From contig DIDB01000051.1 of the NCBI GenBank assembly GCA_002417905.1, forward strand, positions 593 to 6,754: a DNA stretch of 6,162 nt, written 5' to 3'. The translations under genes and the position numbers were made by a program. Positions 1 to 6,162 of this stretch are shown here, one piece after another. The notes beneath the pieces are model-generated. The model saw only the letters and a list, made by a program, of their open reading frames with translations, was not told the DNA's origin and searched no databases. This DNA comes from Pseudomonadaceae bacterium UBA5811. Its GTDB lineage: Bacteria > Pseudomonadota > Gammaproteobacteria > Pseudomonadales > Pseudomonadaceae. Positions within the stretch are counted from its first letter, which is position 1. Each line of letters begins with the position of its first letter.

Positions 1-958
1 TACCGCCAAAAGCCGAAACCGGGTCACACTTCAGAGCCTGGTCCCACGCAGCGGACAGCGTCGGGGCAACAGCCACACCGCAGGGGTTGGCATGTTTGAC
101 AATCACGCAGGCCGGCTTGCAGAAGCTTTTGACACATTCCAGGGCGGCATCGGTATCAGCCACATTGTTATAGGACAGCGCTTTGCCCTGCAGCTGCCGG
201 GCGGTGGCCACGCAGGCTTCCAGCGGCGTGGCTTCTGCGTAAAACGCAGCGGCCTGATGGGGATTTTCCCCGTAGCGCATGTCCTGCACCTTGATGAACT
301 GGGTGTTGAACGTGCGCGGGAATGGCAGGCGGTTCCCGGTGGACAGGGGCTCAGCCTGCTGGTCGATGCTGCCCAGGTAGTTGGCGATCATGCCGTCATA
401 GGCTGCCGTGTGCTCGAAGGCTTTCAGGGCCAGATCAAAGCGCTGCGCGTAGGTCAGGCCTCCGGCTTTCAGGGCTTCAAGAATGCCGTCATAGTCGGTG
501 CAGTTGACCACGATGGCCACGTCTTTGTGGTTTTTGGCCGCGCTGCGCACCATGGTCGGTCCGCCAATATCGATGTTTTCGATGGCTTCGGCCAGGCTGC
601 AGTCTGGCCGGGCTACCGTGGCGGCGAAGGGGTAGAGGTTGACCGCGACCAGGTCAATCGGGGCAATGCCGTGTCCGGCCATGACGCTGTCATCCTGGCC
701 ACGCCGGCCGAGGATACCGCCATGGATTTTCGGGTGCAGGGTCTTGACCCGGCCATCCATCATTTCCGGAAAGCCGGTGTGATCCGCCACTTCAATGGCC
801 GGAATACCGTTTTCACGCAGCAGCCGGAACGTGCCTCCGGTGGAGAGAATTTCCACGCCGAGACCGCTCAGGGCCCGGGCAAACTCAAGAATACCGGTTT
901 TGTCGGAAACGCTGATCAGGGCCCGGCGAACGGGAAGGCGGGTGAGCTGGTCGGTCAT
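1..958 (-). CDS. purH: Bifunctional AICAR transformylase / IMP cyclohydrolase, 5' part (C-terminus beyond window)
   Basis: Catalyses the last two steps of de novo purine synthesis: formylation of AICAR with 10-formyl-tetrahydrofolate, then ring closure to IMP, in the cytosol. The 319 codons visible are about 60% of the usual ~525 residues; the rest lies past the left edge. The N-terminal IMP cyclohydrolase (MGS-like) domain shows [38 protein letters not shown] and [19 protein letters not shown]. The transformylase domain shows [19 protein letters not shown] and [13 protein letters not shown]288-H289 in that last motif are the family's catalytic Lys-His pair. The last visible residues, DPVSAFGG, are also conserved. 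The ATG at 956-958 is chosen because the conserved RALISVSDK begins about 12 residues later; only a weak GGA lies 6 nt upstream. It follows fis after 66 nt with no obvious terminator, so it is probably the last visible member of dusB-fis-purH. No defects seen. Confidence 0.98.
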   Translation of the reverse strand, partial: MTDQLTRLPVRRALISVSDKTGILEFARALSGLGVEILSTGGTFRLLRENGIPAIEVADHTGFPEMMDGRVKTLHPKIHGGILGRRGQDDSVMAGHGIAPIDLVAVNLYPFAATVARPDCSLAEAIENIDIGGPTMVRSAAKNHKDVAIVVNCTDYDGILEALKAGGLTYAQRFDLALKAFEHTAAYDGMIANYLGSIDQQAEPLSTGNRLPFPRTFNTQFIKVQDMRYGENPHQAAAFYAEATPLEACVATARQLQGKALSYNNVADTDAALECVKSFCKPACVIVKHANPCGVAVAPTLSAAWDQALKCDPVSAFGG

Positions 959-1024
959 ATCAGGTCCATCAGGGTTGGGTATTGCGAAATACAGGACGGG
1001 AGGCAGCCCCGGGCCTGGCGGGAG

Positions 1025-1336
1025 TCAGAGCAGGTCGTACTGCTTGAGTTTTTTGCGCAGGGTCCCCCGGTTCAGCCCCAGCAGTTCGGAGGCGCGGGTC
1101 TGGTTGCCCCGGACATGGGCCATGACGGTCTCCAGAAGGGGCGCTTCAATTTCAGACAGGACCATCTGGTAAACATCGGTCACTTCCGCGCCCTCCAGAT
1201 GGGCAAAATAATTGCGCAGGGCCTGTTCCACACTGTGGCGCAGGGTCTGGCCTGCTTCGCAGGACGTATTCAGATGCTGCTTGAGATCGGCATTGTCGCT
1301 CACTGATACGCTTCCAGTCATTGAAAAGTCGGTCAT
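1025..1336 (-). CDS. fis: Fis family nucleoid-associated DNA-binding protein
   Basis: Small dimeric DNA-bending protein that shapes the nucleoid and regulates stable RNA, recombination and many growth-phase genes. The product is 103 residues, slightly longer than the 98 of E. coli Fis. The N-terminal ~30 residues correspond to the flexible beta-hairpin arm region. The dimerisation helices follow ([15 protein letters not shown], 35-49; [18 protein letters not shown], 55-72). A C-terminal helix-turn-helix (about 76-98) contains [11 protein letters not shown] and [12 protein letters not shown], the DNA-contacting signature. The NRGTLRKKL form and the overall sequence resemble pseudomonad Fis. 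The ATG lies 2 nt after the dusB stop, indicating co-transcription and probable translational coupling. A second in-frame ATG at codon 6 has no ribosome-binding site in front of it, so the first is preferred. In E. coli fis is likewise downstream of dusB and transcribed from the dusB promoter. Confidence 0.97.
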   Translation of the reverse strand: MTDFSMTGSVSVSDNADLKQHLNTSCEAGQTLRHSVEQALRNYFAHLEGAEVTDVYQMVLSEIEAPLLETVMAHVRGNQTRASELLGLNRGTLRKKLKQYDLL

Positions 1337-1338
1337 TT

Positions 1339-2352
1339 TCAGGCGGCGGCCTCCCTGTGGTCTGAAGTGCGGCCCGCCGTGCAGGCCGTACGGAAAAAAT
1401 GCTCCAGGCAGTCCAGCTGGCTCCGGCTGCTGTCCAGCTGGTTAAAGGCCTGGCGGAAGGCCCGGCCCCGGTCAGCGCTGGCCAGATACCAGCCGACATG
1501 CTTGCGGGCAACGCGTACGCCCTGTTCTTCCCCATAAGTCTGGTACAGGCCTTCCAGGTGTTCCTGCAGGATCCGGCCGGTTTCGGCGGGCGTCGGGGCG
1601 GGCAGTAACTCCCCGGTGGCCAGGTAGTGGCTGATTTCGCGGAAGATCCATGGCCGCCCCTGGGCGGCCCGGCCAATCATCAGGGCATCCGCTCCGGTCT
1701 GCTCCAGCACCTGGCGGGCCTTTTGCGGACTGTCGATATCCCCGTTGGCAAATACTGGCAGGCTCACCCGGCTTTTGACCTCGGCAATGGTGTGGTATTC
1801 CGCCTCACCACTGAACTGGTCAGCCCGGGTCCGGCCATGGATGGCCAGGGCTGCAATACCCGCCTGCTCGGCAATCCGGGCAATGTTCAGGGCATTGCGC
1901 TGCTGCTGATCCCAGCCGGTACGGATCTTCAGGGTGACCGGAACCGTTACGGCGGCAACCACCCGTTCCAGGATCCGCCCCACCAGTGCTTCATCCCGCA
2001 ACAGTGCCGAACCGGCCTGCCGGCTGCAGACCTTTCTGGCCGGGCAGCCCATATTGATATCCACGATCTGGGCGCCCAGTGCCACATTGCGCCGGGCCGA
2101 CTCGGCCAGCTGCTCCGGATCGCTGCCGGCAATCTGCACGGCACGGGGCTCCGGATCATCCGCATGGCACAGGCGCAGCATGGACTTGCGGCTGTTCCAT
2201 AGCCGGACCTCGCTGGTCAGCATTTCCGAGACGGTCATTCCGGCACCCAGCCGCAGGCACAGCTGACGGAAAGGCCGGTCGGTCACGCCAGCCATCGGGG
2301 CCAGAATCAGCGGGCTGGACAGTGTGTGGGGGCCGATGCATACCCTGGACAT
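1339..2352 (-). CDS. dusB: tRNA-dihydrouridine synthase B
   Basis: FMN- and NADPH-dependent enzyme that reduces specific uridines in the tRNA D-loop to dihydrouridine. The 337-residue length is usual for the family (E. coli 321). The TIM barrel starts with [16 protein letters not shown] (14-29). [12 protein letters not shown] (97-108) carries the catalytic cysteine C103. LKIRTGWD (141-148) holds the FMN-contacting lysine K142. IHGRTR (171-176), FANGDI (201-206) and [10 protein letters not shown] (226-235) form the flavin phosphate site. The C-terminal helical tRNA-binding part includes RKHVGWYL (283-290). The ATG has AGGGA 6 nt upstream, which fixes the start. It is the first gene of dusB-fis-purH here. 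In Pseudomonas it directly follows the DUF3426 gene, whereas here two glycan-related genes intervene, so it should need its own promoter in the 264-bp divergent gap. A second cysteine, C109, near the catalytic one is not a standard feature but has no obvious consequence. Confidence 0.97.
   Translation of the reverse strand: MSRVCIGPHTLSSPLILAPMAGVTDRPFRQLCLRLGAGMTVSEMLTSEVRLWNSRKSMLRLCHADDPEPRAVQIAGSDPEQLAESARRNVALGAQIVDINMGCPARKVCSRQAGSALLRDEALVGRILERVVAAVTVPVTLKIRTGWDQQQRNALNIARIAEQAGIAALAIHGRTRADQFSGEAEYHTIAEVKSRVSLPVFANGDIDSPQKARQVLEQTGADALMIGRAAQGRPWIFREISHYLATGELLPAPTPAETGRILQEHLEGLYQTYGEEQGVRVARKHVGWYLASADRGRAFRQAFNQLDSSRSQLDCLEHFFRTACTAGRTSDHREAAA
1350..1356 (-). promoter_or_regulatory. 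Ribosome-binding site of fis, inside the dusB 3' end
   Basis: On the minus strand AGGGAGG is a near-perfect Shine-Dalgarno core lying within the last codons of dusB. It is 13 nt from the fis ATG, longer than the usual 5-9 nt. Initiation may therefore rely partly on ribosomes terminating at the dusB stop 2 nt before the ATG. The motif is read directly; coupling is inferred. Confidence 0.55.
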
Positions 2353-2358
2353 GAAAAT

Positions 2359-2363
2359 TCCCT
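2359..2363 (-). promoter_or_regulatory. Ribosome-binding site of dusB
   Basis: AGGGA on the minus strand, 6 nt before the dusB ATG. Good spacing supports the chosen start over any internal one. Confidence 0.6.
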
Positions 2364-2411
2364 GTGCCGGGCCATTACAGGCAGATCGGAGGCTGAAAAA
2401 AAAGGGTAGGA

Positions 2412-2417
2412 ATCATA
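2412..2417 (-). promoter_or_regulatory. Candidate -10 element for dusB-fis-purH
   Basis: TATGAT on the minus strand matches the sigma-70 -10 consensus at five of six bases and lies about 60 nt before the dusB start. The hexamer 17 nt upstream is TTTATC, a poor -35 match. Immediately downstream, in the expected initially transcribed region, is a run of eight T (2396-2403). A promoter is expected here because the gene to the right runs in the opposite direction, but this exact hexamer is a guess from one good half-site. Confidence 0.3.
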
Positions 2418-2470
2418 CCTGCTCCTGCAGGCCAGATAAAGCTGGATATCGGCAGCCATTATTGATGGCC

Positions 2471-2488
2471 TCCGGCTGGCCTGCCGGA
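2471..2488. repeat. Perfect inverted repeat, 6-bp arms, in the divergent region
   Basis: TCCGGC, six bases TGGCCT, then GCCGGA: a perfect 6-bp dyad. It lacks a following T-run on either strand, so it is not an intrinsic terminator. It could be a protein-binding site or a hairpin in a leader, or chance, since CCGG is very common throughout this window. Confidence 0.35.
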
Positions 2489-2604
2489 TCTGGATCAGTG
2501 AATGGCCAGAAAATCCGCCCCGCCAGGGGCCGGGTGTTCCCGGTGTCCGGATCCGGTTGTATCCCTGGCCGGGGCATGTTACTAGGTGCGGCTTTTGACC
2601 GGGC

Positions 2605-2609
2605 AGGGA
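2605..2609 (+). promoter_or_regulatory. Ribosome-binding site of the propeller-protein gene
   Basis: AGGGA 7 nt before the ATG at 2617, the same core and nearly the same spacing as for dusB on the other strand. It supports 2617 as the start. Confidence 0.55.
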
Positions 2610-2616
2610 TCAACTG

Positions 2617-3513
2617 ATGGGTATCCGCGAGACTGATATCTGGCGCTGTGGCATTGTGCAGGCGCCACTGGCGCAGATTATGGCGGCCGGCTCACTGGCG
2701 CCTTTTCCGCTGCACTGGCTGCCGGAGGAGCCTTCCCTGTGTTTTCTGGCGGATCCTTTCGGTTTCTGGCATGACGGCCATCTCCATGTGTTTGCCGAGC
2801 ATTACGATTACCGGACCCGCAAGGGACGGATCAAGGTGCTGGTGCTGGACAGCCAGTTTGCCGTACTGGAGCAGCGGGTCGTGCTGGAGGAGCCTTGGCA
2901 TCTGTCCTACCCGGTGGTCTTTGCGGCAGAGGGTGAGATCTGGATGCTGCCCGAGGGCTATAAATCAGGCCGCCTGAGCCTGTACCGGGCCCGGCAGTTC
3001 CCCTGGCAATGGGAGGCGGTGCCCGGCTTTGATTTCCCCTGCGCGGCGATTGATGCCTCGCCACTGCAGGTGGATGGCCGCTGGTGGATGTTCTATACCC
3101 CGCCGGCAGCGGGTGGCCGGACCCGGACCCTGCAGATTGCCGTAGCCGACCGCCTGCTGGGCCCCTGGCAGGACATTGCCGCGCAGCCGGTCCGCCCGGA
3201 TGTCCGGGGCAGCCGGATGGGCGGCACCCCCCAGTTGCTGGATGGCCAGCTGGTACTGCCCGCCCAGGACTGCCAGCAGACCTATGGGGGGGCTATCCGG
3301 CTGCTGCGCACTGCCTGGCCGTTCTCCGGTGTGCCAGAGCTGGTTGCGGAGGCTTGTCTGGGGCCCACCCCGGCCTTTGGCGATTATCAGGATGGCCTGC
3401 ACACGCTGTCAGCCGCCGGGGAGGTGACCCTGATTGATGCCAAGCGCATCCTGCGCCATTCACCGCGCCGGCTGCTGGTGGAGCTGGGCCGGCTGCTACG
3501 CCGCCGGGATTAG
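2617..3513 (+). CDS. GINT1-like (glucosamine inositolphosphorylceramide transferase family) beta-propeller protein
   Basis: 298 residues, no signal peptide or membrane segment seen, so probably cytoplasmic. The motif series matches my recollection of bacterial proteins named 'glucosamine inositolphosphorylceramide transferase family', related to the N-terminal domain of plant GINT1 and to domains fused to formyltransferases in polysaccharide loci. In order: FLADPFGFWHDG (43-54), EHYDYRTRKGRI (61-72), EEPWHLSYPVVF (91-102), MLPEG (110-114), AIDASPL (144-150), LGPW (181-184), DVRGSRMGG (195-203), PAQDC (215-219), YGGAI (223-227), DGLHTL (259-264). Repeating 'DG-x-hydrophobic' strands, as in WHDGHLHVF and VDGRWWMFY, suggest a five-bladed propeller like GH43/GH32 enzymes; D46 and D146 are at positions resembling their catalytic acids (inference). 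The C-terminus is basic (RRLLVELGRLLRRRD). The gene diverges from dusB and converges on a GT4 gene, with overlapping stops. A role in surface glycan or glycolipid assembly is likely; enzyme activity is unproven for the bacterial family. Confidence 0.8.
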   Translation: MGIRETDIWRCGIVQAPLAQIMAAGSLAPFPLHWLPEEPSLCFLADPFGFWHDGHLHVFAEHYDYRTRKGRIKVLVLDSQFAVLEQRVVLEEPWHLSYPVVFAAEGEIWMLPEGYKSGRLSLYRARQFPWQWEAVPGFDFPCAAIDASPLQVDGRWWMFYTPPAAGGRTRTLQIAVADRLLGPWQDIAAQPVRPDVRGSRMGGTPQLLDGQLVLPAQDCQQTYGGAIRLLRTAWPFSGVPELVAEACLGPTPAFGDYQDGLHTLSAAGEVTLIDAKRILRHSPRRLLVELGRLLRRRD

Positions 3514-4604
3514 CCGGGCCGTTTCAGGATGCGCTGACTGATCTGCTCCAGGATGGCGGCTCCGGCCCGGTCAAAGGCTTCTGCACTGTAATGGGCCTGG
3601 ATATGGGCCCGGGCCGCTGCGCCATATTCAGTCAGGCAGCCGGGCCGGGCAAAGATCCGGGCCAGGGTGTCGCAGACGGCCTGGGGAATGTCACCCCGCA
3701 GGATAAAGCCAGTCCGGCCGTCCTGTACGCTGCGGGCCATTTCACCCACAGCGGTGGCCATGGCGGGCAGTCCGCTGCCCATGGCTTCGTGGACGGCCAG
3801 GCACATGCCCTCATAGCGGGAAGGCTGGGCGTAGACATCCAGCCCGGCCAGAAAGTGCTGGACGTTGGCCGAATAACCCGGCAGTGCGACCACTGCTTCC
3901 AGCCCGAGTCTGGAGACCAGACTTTCCAGCTCCAGCCGCTGCGGGCCCTCACCCAGAATGCTTAGCCGCACCTGTCCGGCATATTGCGGATAGCGGCTGC
4001 GGAACAGGGCAATGCCCTGGATCAGCAGAGGGTAGTTCTTGACCTCATGCAGGCGGCCCACGCTGCCAATCTGCAGACAGCGTCCCGTGTTCCATGCTGG
4101 CCGCTGATGCCGGGTAATGGCACAGGAAAACAGTGGCCAGGTCATGACCTGGCCAGGCGGAATCTGCATGTCATCCCGCAGAAAGCGGGCGGTGCCGTCG
4201 CAGTCGGCGACCCAGAGCCGGATATGCTGGCGGGTCCGGTATACGTAGGGCTTGACACTGGCGCTGTGCTTCCAGCTGACCACCGGAGTACCGGTCAGCC
4301 GGCCAGCGGCCTGACCCACATAGGTGGCCAGGCTGAGCGAGGTCCAGATGACATCCGGCCGGCCGGTCTGCTGCAGTACCCGGAGAAAGCCCAGCACGTT
4401 GGTCAGTTTGCTGCGCCGCCGGTCAAACATGACCCGGTAGGGCAGGCCGGCTTCCTCAAGGCGCCGGGCCGCCATCATGTCGCGGGGCTCACAGGCGGTA
4501 AGCTCCACCTGATGGCCATGGCGCAGAAAGGTTTGCAGGATTTGCGGCATGGCGAATTCGGCGCCGCCGCTTTCCAGGCTGGTGACCAGATAATGGATTT
4601 TCAT
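3510..4604 (-). CDS. GT4-family glycosyltransferase (GT-B fold)
   Basis: Predicted to transfer a sugar from an activated (probably nucleotide) donor to a glycan or lipid acceptor at the cytoplasmic face of the inner membrane. Using the ATG at 4604 the protein has 364 residues, normal for the family. The N-terminal acceptor domain begins MKIHYLVTSLESGGAE, with the typical glycine-rich loop (SGGAE, 12-16). The C-terminal donor domain has SVGRLHEVKN (R184 and K189, the usual phosphate-binding pair), LGEGP (217-221), LPGY (241-244) and RYEGMCLAVHEAMGSGLP, containing the E-x7-E signature (E265, E273). An in-frame GTG at 4643 would add 13 residues of unconserved sequence (MPEGQPRPVETAP); I prefer the ATG because homologues start with MKI-type strands, although its Shine-Dalgarno is weak. 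It follows the DUF3426 gene by 44 nt in the same direction and overlaps the opposing propeller gene's stop by 4 bp. Donor and acceptor cannot be read from sequence. Confidence 0.92.
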   Translation of the reverse strand: MKIHYLVTSLESGGAEFAMPQILQTFLRHGHQVELTACEPRDMMAARRLEEAGLPYRVMFDRRRSKLTNVLGFLRVLQQTGRPDVIWTSLSLATYVGQAAGRLTGTPVVSWKHSASVKPYVYRTRQHIRLWVADCDGTARFLRDDMQIPPGQVMTWPLFSCAITRHQRPAWNTGRCLQIGSVGRLHEVKNYPLLIQGIALFRSRYPQYAGQVRLSILGEGPQRLELESLVSRLGLEAVVALPGYSANVQHFLAGLDVYAQPSRYEGMCLAVHEAMGSGLPAMATAVGEMARSVQDGRTGFILRGDIPQAVCDTLARIFARPGCLTEYGAAARAHIQAHYSAEAFDRAGAAILEQISQRILKRPG

Positions 4605-4648
4605 GGGAGCGGTCTCGACAGGACGGGGCTGGCCTTCTGGCACGGAGC

Positions 4649-5578
4649 TCAGGGAGCGGGCAGAAAGTCCAGGCTGTAATTGACGGCGTGCTCACCCGGA
4701 TCCAGCATGTCCAGCTGGACATGGACTGGGGTCTGGGAGGGCATCAGCTGGTGCTGCAGCCCGGCGGGCAGGTATTCGGCCGGCCGGTAGCGGCGGGTGG
4801 TGACCGGCTGGCTGTTGACATCGGTAAAGCGCAGCTCCAGAACCGGAAATGGCTGGGCAAACGGCGCCCGGTTATACAGGATGGCGTCGGCCACCAGCGC
4901 ACCGCTGAAGTCCGGGTGACGGCGGACGACCAGGTTGGTGCTTTTCAGGCGGCCCAGGTCAACGGGGGCTGGCAGCTCGCAGCCCGCCAGGCTGCATAGG
5001 CCATCCAGCCAGGGGCGGAGCTGCTCATCCCTGGCCAGGCTGCTCCAGCTGGCCAGCAGGTAGCCCAGCGCGGTTCCCAGCAGAAGGCCAGCGACCAGCA
5101 GGCCCGTACGGGCTGCCGGACGGCGGCTGGCCCGGGCGGGCGGGGGCTGGAGCGGGCAGGCCAGGGACAGGTCATCCTCGATGGCAAAGCGGCCCGGCCG
5201 GTATTCGGTAAAACCGGGCTCATCCGGTCCGGGGTCCATCTCCTGTTCCGGAAGCGGGCTGGACAGCGGCGGATCATCCTGAGGGACTTTTTCCGGTGTG
5301 TCTCCTGGCCCGGCAAGCGCCTCAGGGCCGGCGGGCTCCCGGACGGGTACCTGCTGCTGTTCGGCCTGGATCAGGGCCGACAGGGCCTGGTCATCCAGCT
5401 CCGGGCTACGGGCGGGCGCAGCCTCCGGTGCAGCCGGCGGGTCCCGGGTCTGCTCGCCGGCATTAAAGACGGTCAGGCACTGGCCGCAGCGGACCAGTCC
5501 CCCGGCCATGGCCAGCTGGGCCTCACTGACCCGGAACCGGGTATGGCAGTGCGGGCAGCAGGTGACGACCGCCGTCAT
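4649..5578 (-). CDS. Zinc-ribbon DUF3426 single-span membrane protein
   Basis: Function unknown; the family is routinely found beside prmA in gamma- and betaproteobacteria. From the ATG at 5578 it has 309 residues. An N-terminal MJ0042-type zinc ribbon has C8-P-H-C11 and C31-G-Q-C34, with the typical TRFRVSEAQL between and LTVFNA after. Next comes a long linker rich in Pro, Glu and Asp (about 42-150), a basic stretch (RASRRPAAR), one hydrophobic membrane segment (about 158-178, LLVAGLLLGTALGYLLASW), and the C-terminal DUF3426 domain (CSLAGCELPAPVDLGRL, LVVRRHPDF, LVADAILYNRAPFAQPFP). The topology suggests a cytoplasmic zinc ribbon and periplasmic DUF3426 domain. An upstream in-frame ATG at 5626 adds 16 residues and has a GGTGAG in front. 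The shorter form is chosen because known homologues begin a few residues before CPxC. Co-directional with prmA and the glycosyltransferase. Confidence 0.92.
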   Translation of the reverse strand: MTAVVTCCPHCHTRFRVSEAQLAMAGGLVRCGQCLTVFNAGEQTRDPPAAPEAAPARSPELDDQALSALIQAEQQQVPVREPAGPEALAGPGDTPEKVPQDDPPLSSPLPEQEMDPGPDEPGFTEYRPGRFAIEDDLSLACPLQPPPARASRRPAARTGLLVAGLLLGTALGYLLASWSSLARDEQLRPWLDGLCSLAGCELPAPVDLGRLKSTNLVVRRHPDFSGALVADAILYNRAPFAQPFPVLELRFTDVNSQPVTTRRYRPAEYLPAGLQHQLMPSQTPVHVQLDMLDPGEHAVNYSLDFLPAP

Positions 5579-5646
5579 GCGTTCAAGAAAGTCGGACAGG
5601 TCAGCGTTGTAATCGGTTCTGGGCATGCTCGCTCACCAGGGCCGGA

Positions 5647-6162
5647 TCAGCGGCGGATACCATCCAGACGTACCCAGCCGTCCAGGCAGGTTGTGGGATT
5701 CAGGATGAAATCCTGCTGGTAGGCCTGCCGGACCTCGCTGGCCTGTTCGGCAAGAATGCCGGACAGGGCCAGCCTGCCGCCGGGCCGGACCAGGGTTGCC
5801 AGCCGGGGCGCCAGGCTGACCAGTGGTCCGGCCAGGATATTGGCCACCAGGATATCGGCCTGCAGGGCGGGCAGTGCTTCCGGAAAATGCAGTTGCAGCT
5901 GTCCGGCGGGAATGGCGTTGCGCCGGGCATTTTCAGCCGAGGCTTCCAGGGCCTGCGGATCAATGTCCGTGCCGATGGCTTCGCGGGCTCCCAGCAGCAG
6001 GGCTGCGATGGCCAGGATCCCGGAGCCACAGCCAAAATCCAGCACCTGGCTGCCGGTCAGCGGCTGGGCGTCCAGCCACTCCAGGCAGAGGGCCGTGGTG
6101 GGATGGGTGCCTGTGCCAAATGCCAGCCCGGGGTCCAGCTGCAGGTTGACAGCGGCCGGTTC
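5647..6162 (-). CDS. prmA: Ribosomal protein L11 methyltransferase, 3' part (N-terminus beyond window)
   Basis: SAM-dependent enzyme that trimethylates lysines and the N-terminal amino group of ribosomal protein L11. The visible 171 codons are the catalytic C-terminal domain of a ~293-residue protein; the start lies past the right edge. Counting from the edge: [15 protein letters not shown] (9-23), the PrmA signature; [12 protein letters not shown] (40-51), SAM motif [10 protein letters not shown] (64-72), the acidic motif binding the SAM ribose; and [12 protein letters not shown] (103-114), the substrate-side motif IV, followed by [12 protein letters not shown]. The reading frame is open to the edge. 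An internal GTG at 6045 is just the V of VLDFGCG and not a start. In Pseudomonas prmA likewise precedes the DUF3426 gene, and the arrangement is kept here, with 68 nt (or 20 nt if the upstream start is used) to that gene. No missing key residues. Confidence 0.97.
   Translation of the reverse strand, partial: EPAAVNLQLDPGLAFGTGTHPTTALCLEWLDAQPLTGSQVLDFGCGSGILAIAALLLGAREAIGTDIDPQALEASAENARRNAIPAGQLQLHFPEALPALQADILVANILAGPLVSLAPRLATLVRPGGRLALSGILAEQASEVRQAYQQDFILNPTTCLDGWVRLDGIRR

Larger units (their letters stand above)
2353..2616. other. Divergent intergenic control region between dusB and the propeller-protein gene
   Basis: These 264 bp separate the two diverging starts and must hold promoters for both directions. 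No convincing gene lies inside: the short ORFs crossing it use GTG or TTG starts without a Shine-Dalgarno. What is visible: the candidate dusB -10; an A8/T8 run at 2396-2403; three short dyads (2471-2488, 2530-2543, 2547-2556); and a weak plus-strand pair TTGTAT (2557-2562) / TACTAG (2580-2585) with 17-nt spacing, only three of six bases matching consensus at each half. The dusB side is visibly more AT-rich than the other side. No RNA gene or riboswitch was recognised. Confidence 0.6.

Noticed and set aside
92..1306. 404-codon plus-strand open frame
   Set aside because: It lies antisense to purH and fis, both certain from conserved motifs. Long antisense frames are expected in GC-rich coding DNA, and its translation shows no recognisable domain.
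1411..1441. Direct repeat GTCCAGCTGG, two copies 21 bp apart
   Set aside because: Both copies are in the dusB coding region and encode the recurring Q-L-D residues; CCAGCTGG recurs in several other genes here and reflects composition and codon use.
1627..2202. 191-codon plus-strand open frame
   Set aside because: Antisense to the core of dusB, including its catalytic cysteine region; no family features.
2396..2420. Intrinsic terminator ending in the T8 tract (minus strand)
   Set aside because: The only stem before the T run is GGTA-N7-TACC, four pairs, too weak; the position just upstream of dusB also makes a terminator unlikely, although attenuation cannot be fully excluded.
2413..2613. 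66-codon minus-strand frame in the divergent gap
   Set aside because: Starts with TTG, has no Shine-Dalgarno, is Pro-rich without recognisable features, and would occupy the expected promoter region.
3984..4679. 231-codon plus-strand open frame
   Set aside because: Antisense to the glycosyltransferase, whose donor-site motifs are clear; no family features.

Overview
The window reads as a chromosomal stretch from a GC-rich gammaproteobacterium, probably Pseudomonadales or Oceanospirillales-like. The Fis protein has the pseudomonad-type N-terminus and ends [15 protein letters not shown]. The gene order matches the conserved Pseudomonas block prmA / zinc-ribbon DUF3426 protein / dusB / fis / purH. 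The genus cannot be fixed from this sequence alone.

Layout, in transcription order on the minus strand (right to left): the 3' part of prmA (ribosomal protein L11 methyltransferase, cut by the right edge); a zinc-ribbon, single-membrane-span DUF3426 protein; a GT4-family glycosyltransferase; then, after one plus-strand gene and a 264-bp divergent promoter region, dusB (tRNA dihydrouridine synthase), fis (nucleoid protein) and the 5' part of purH (purine biosynthesis, cut by the left edge). The only plus-strand gene (2617-3513) encodes a predicted five-bladed beta-propeller protein resembling the N-terminal domain of plant glucosamine inositolphosphorylceramide transferase (GINT1-like). Its stop codon overlaps the stop codon of the glycosyltransferase gene.

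The housekeeping genes are ordinary. The point of interest is that two glycan-related genes sit between the DUF3426 gene and dusB, which are adjacent in Pseudomonas. The insertion places the glycosyltransferase as the apparent third gene of the prmA unit. It also separates dusB-fis-purH from that unit and creates a divergent control region shared by dusB and the propeller gene. The likely joint role of the two inserted genes is modification of a surface glycan or glycolipid, but this is inferred from family membership and adjacency only. Their GC-rich composition looks like that of their neighbours, so there is no sign of a very recent transfer. No RNA genes, insertion sequences, CRISPR arrays or attachment sites were seen.
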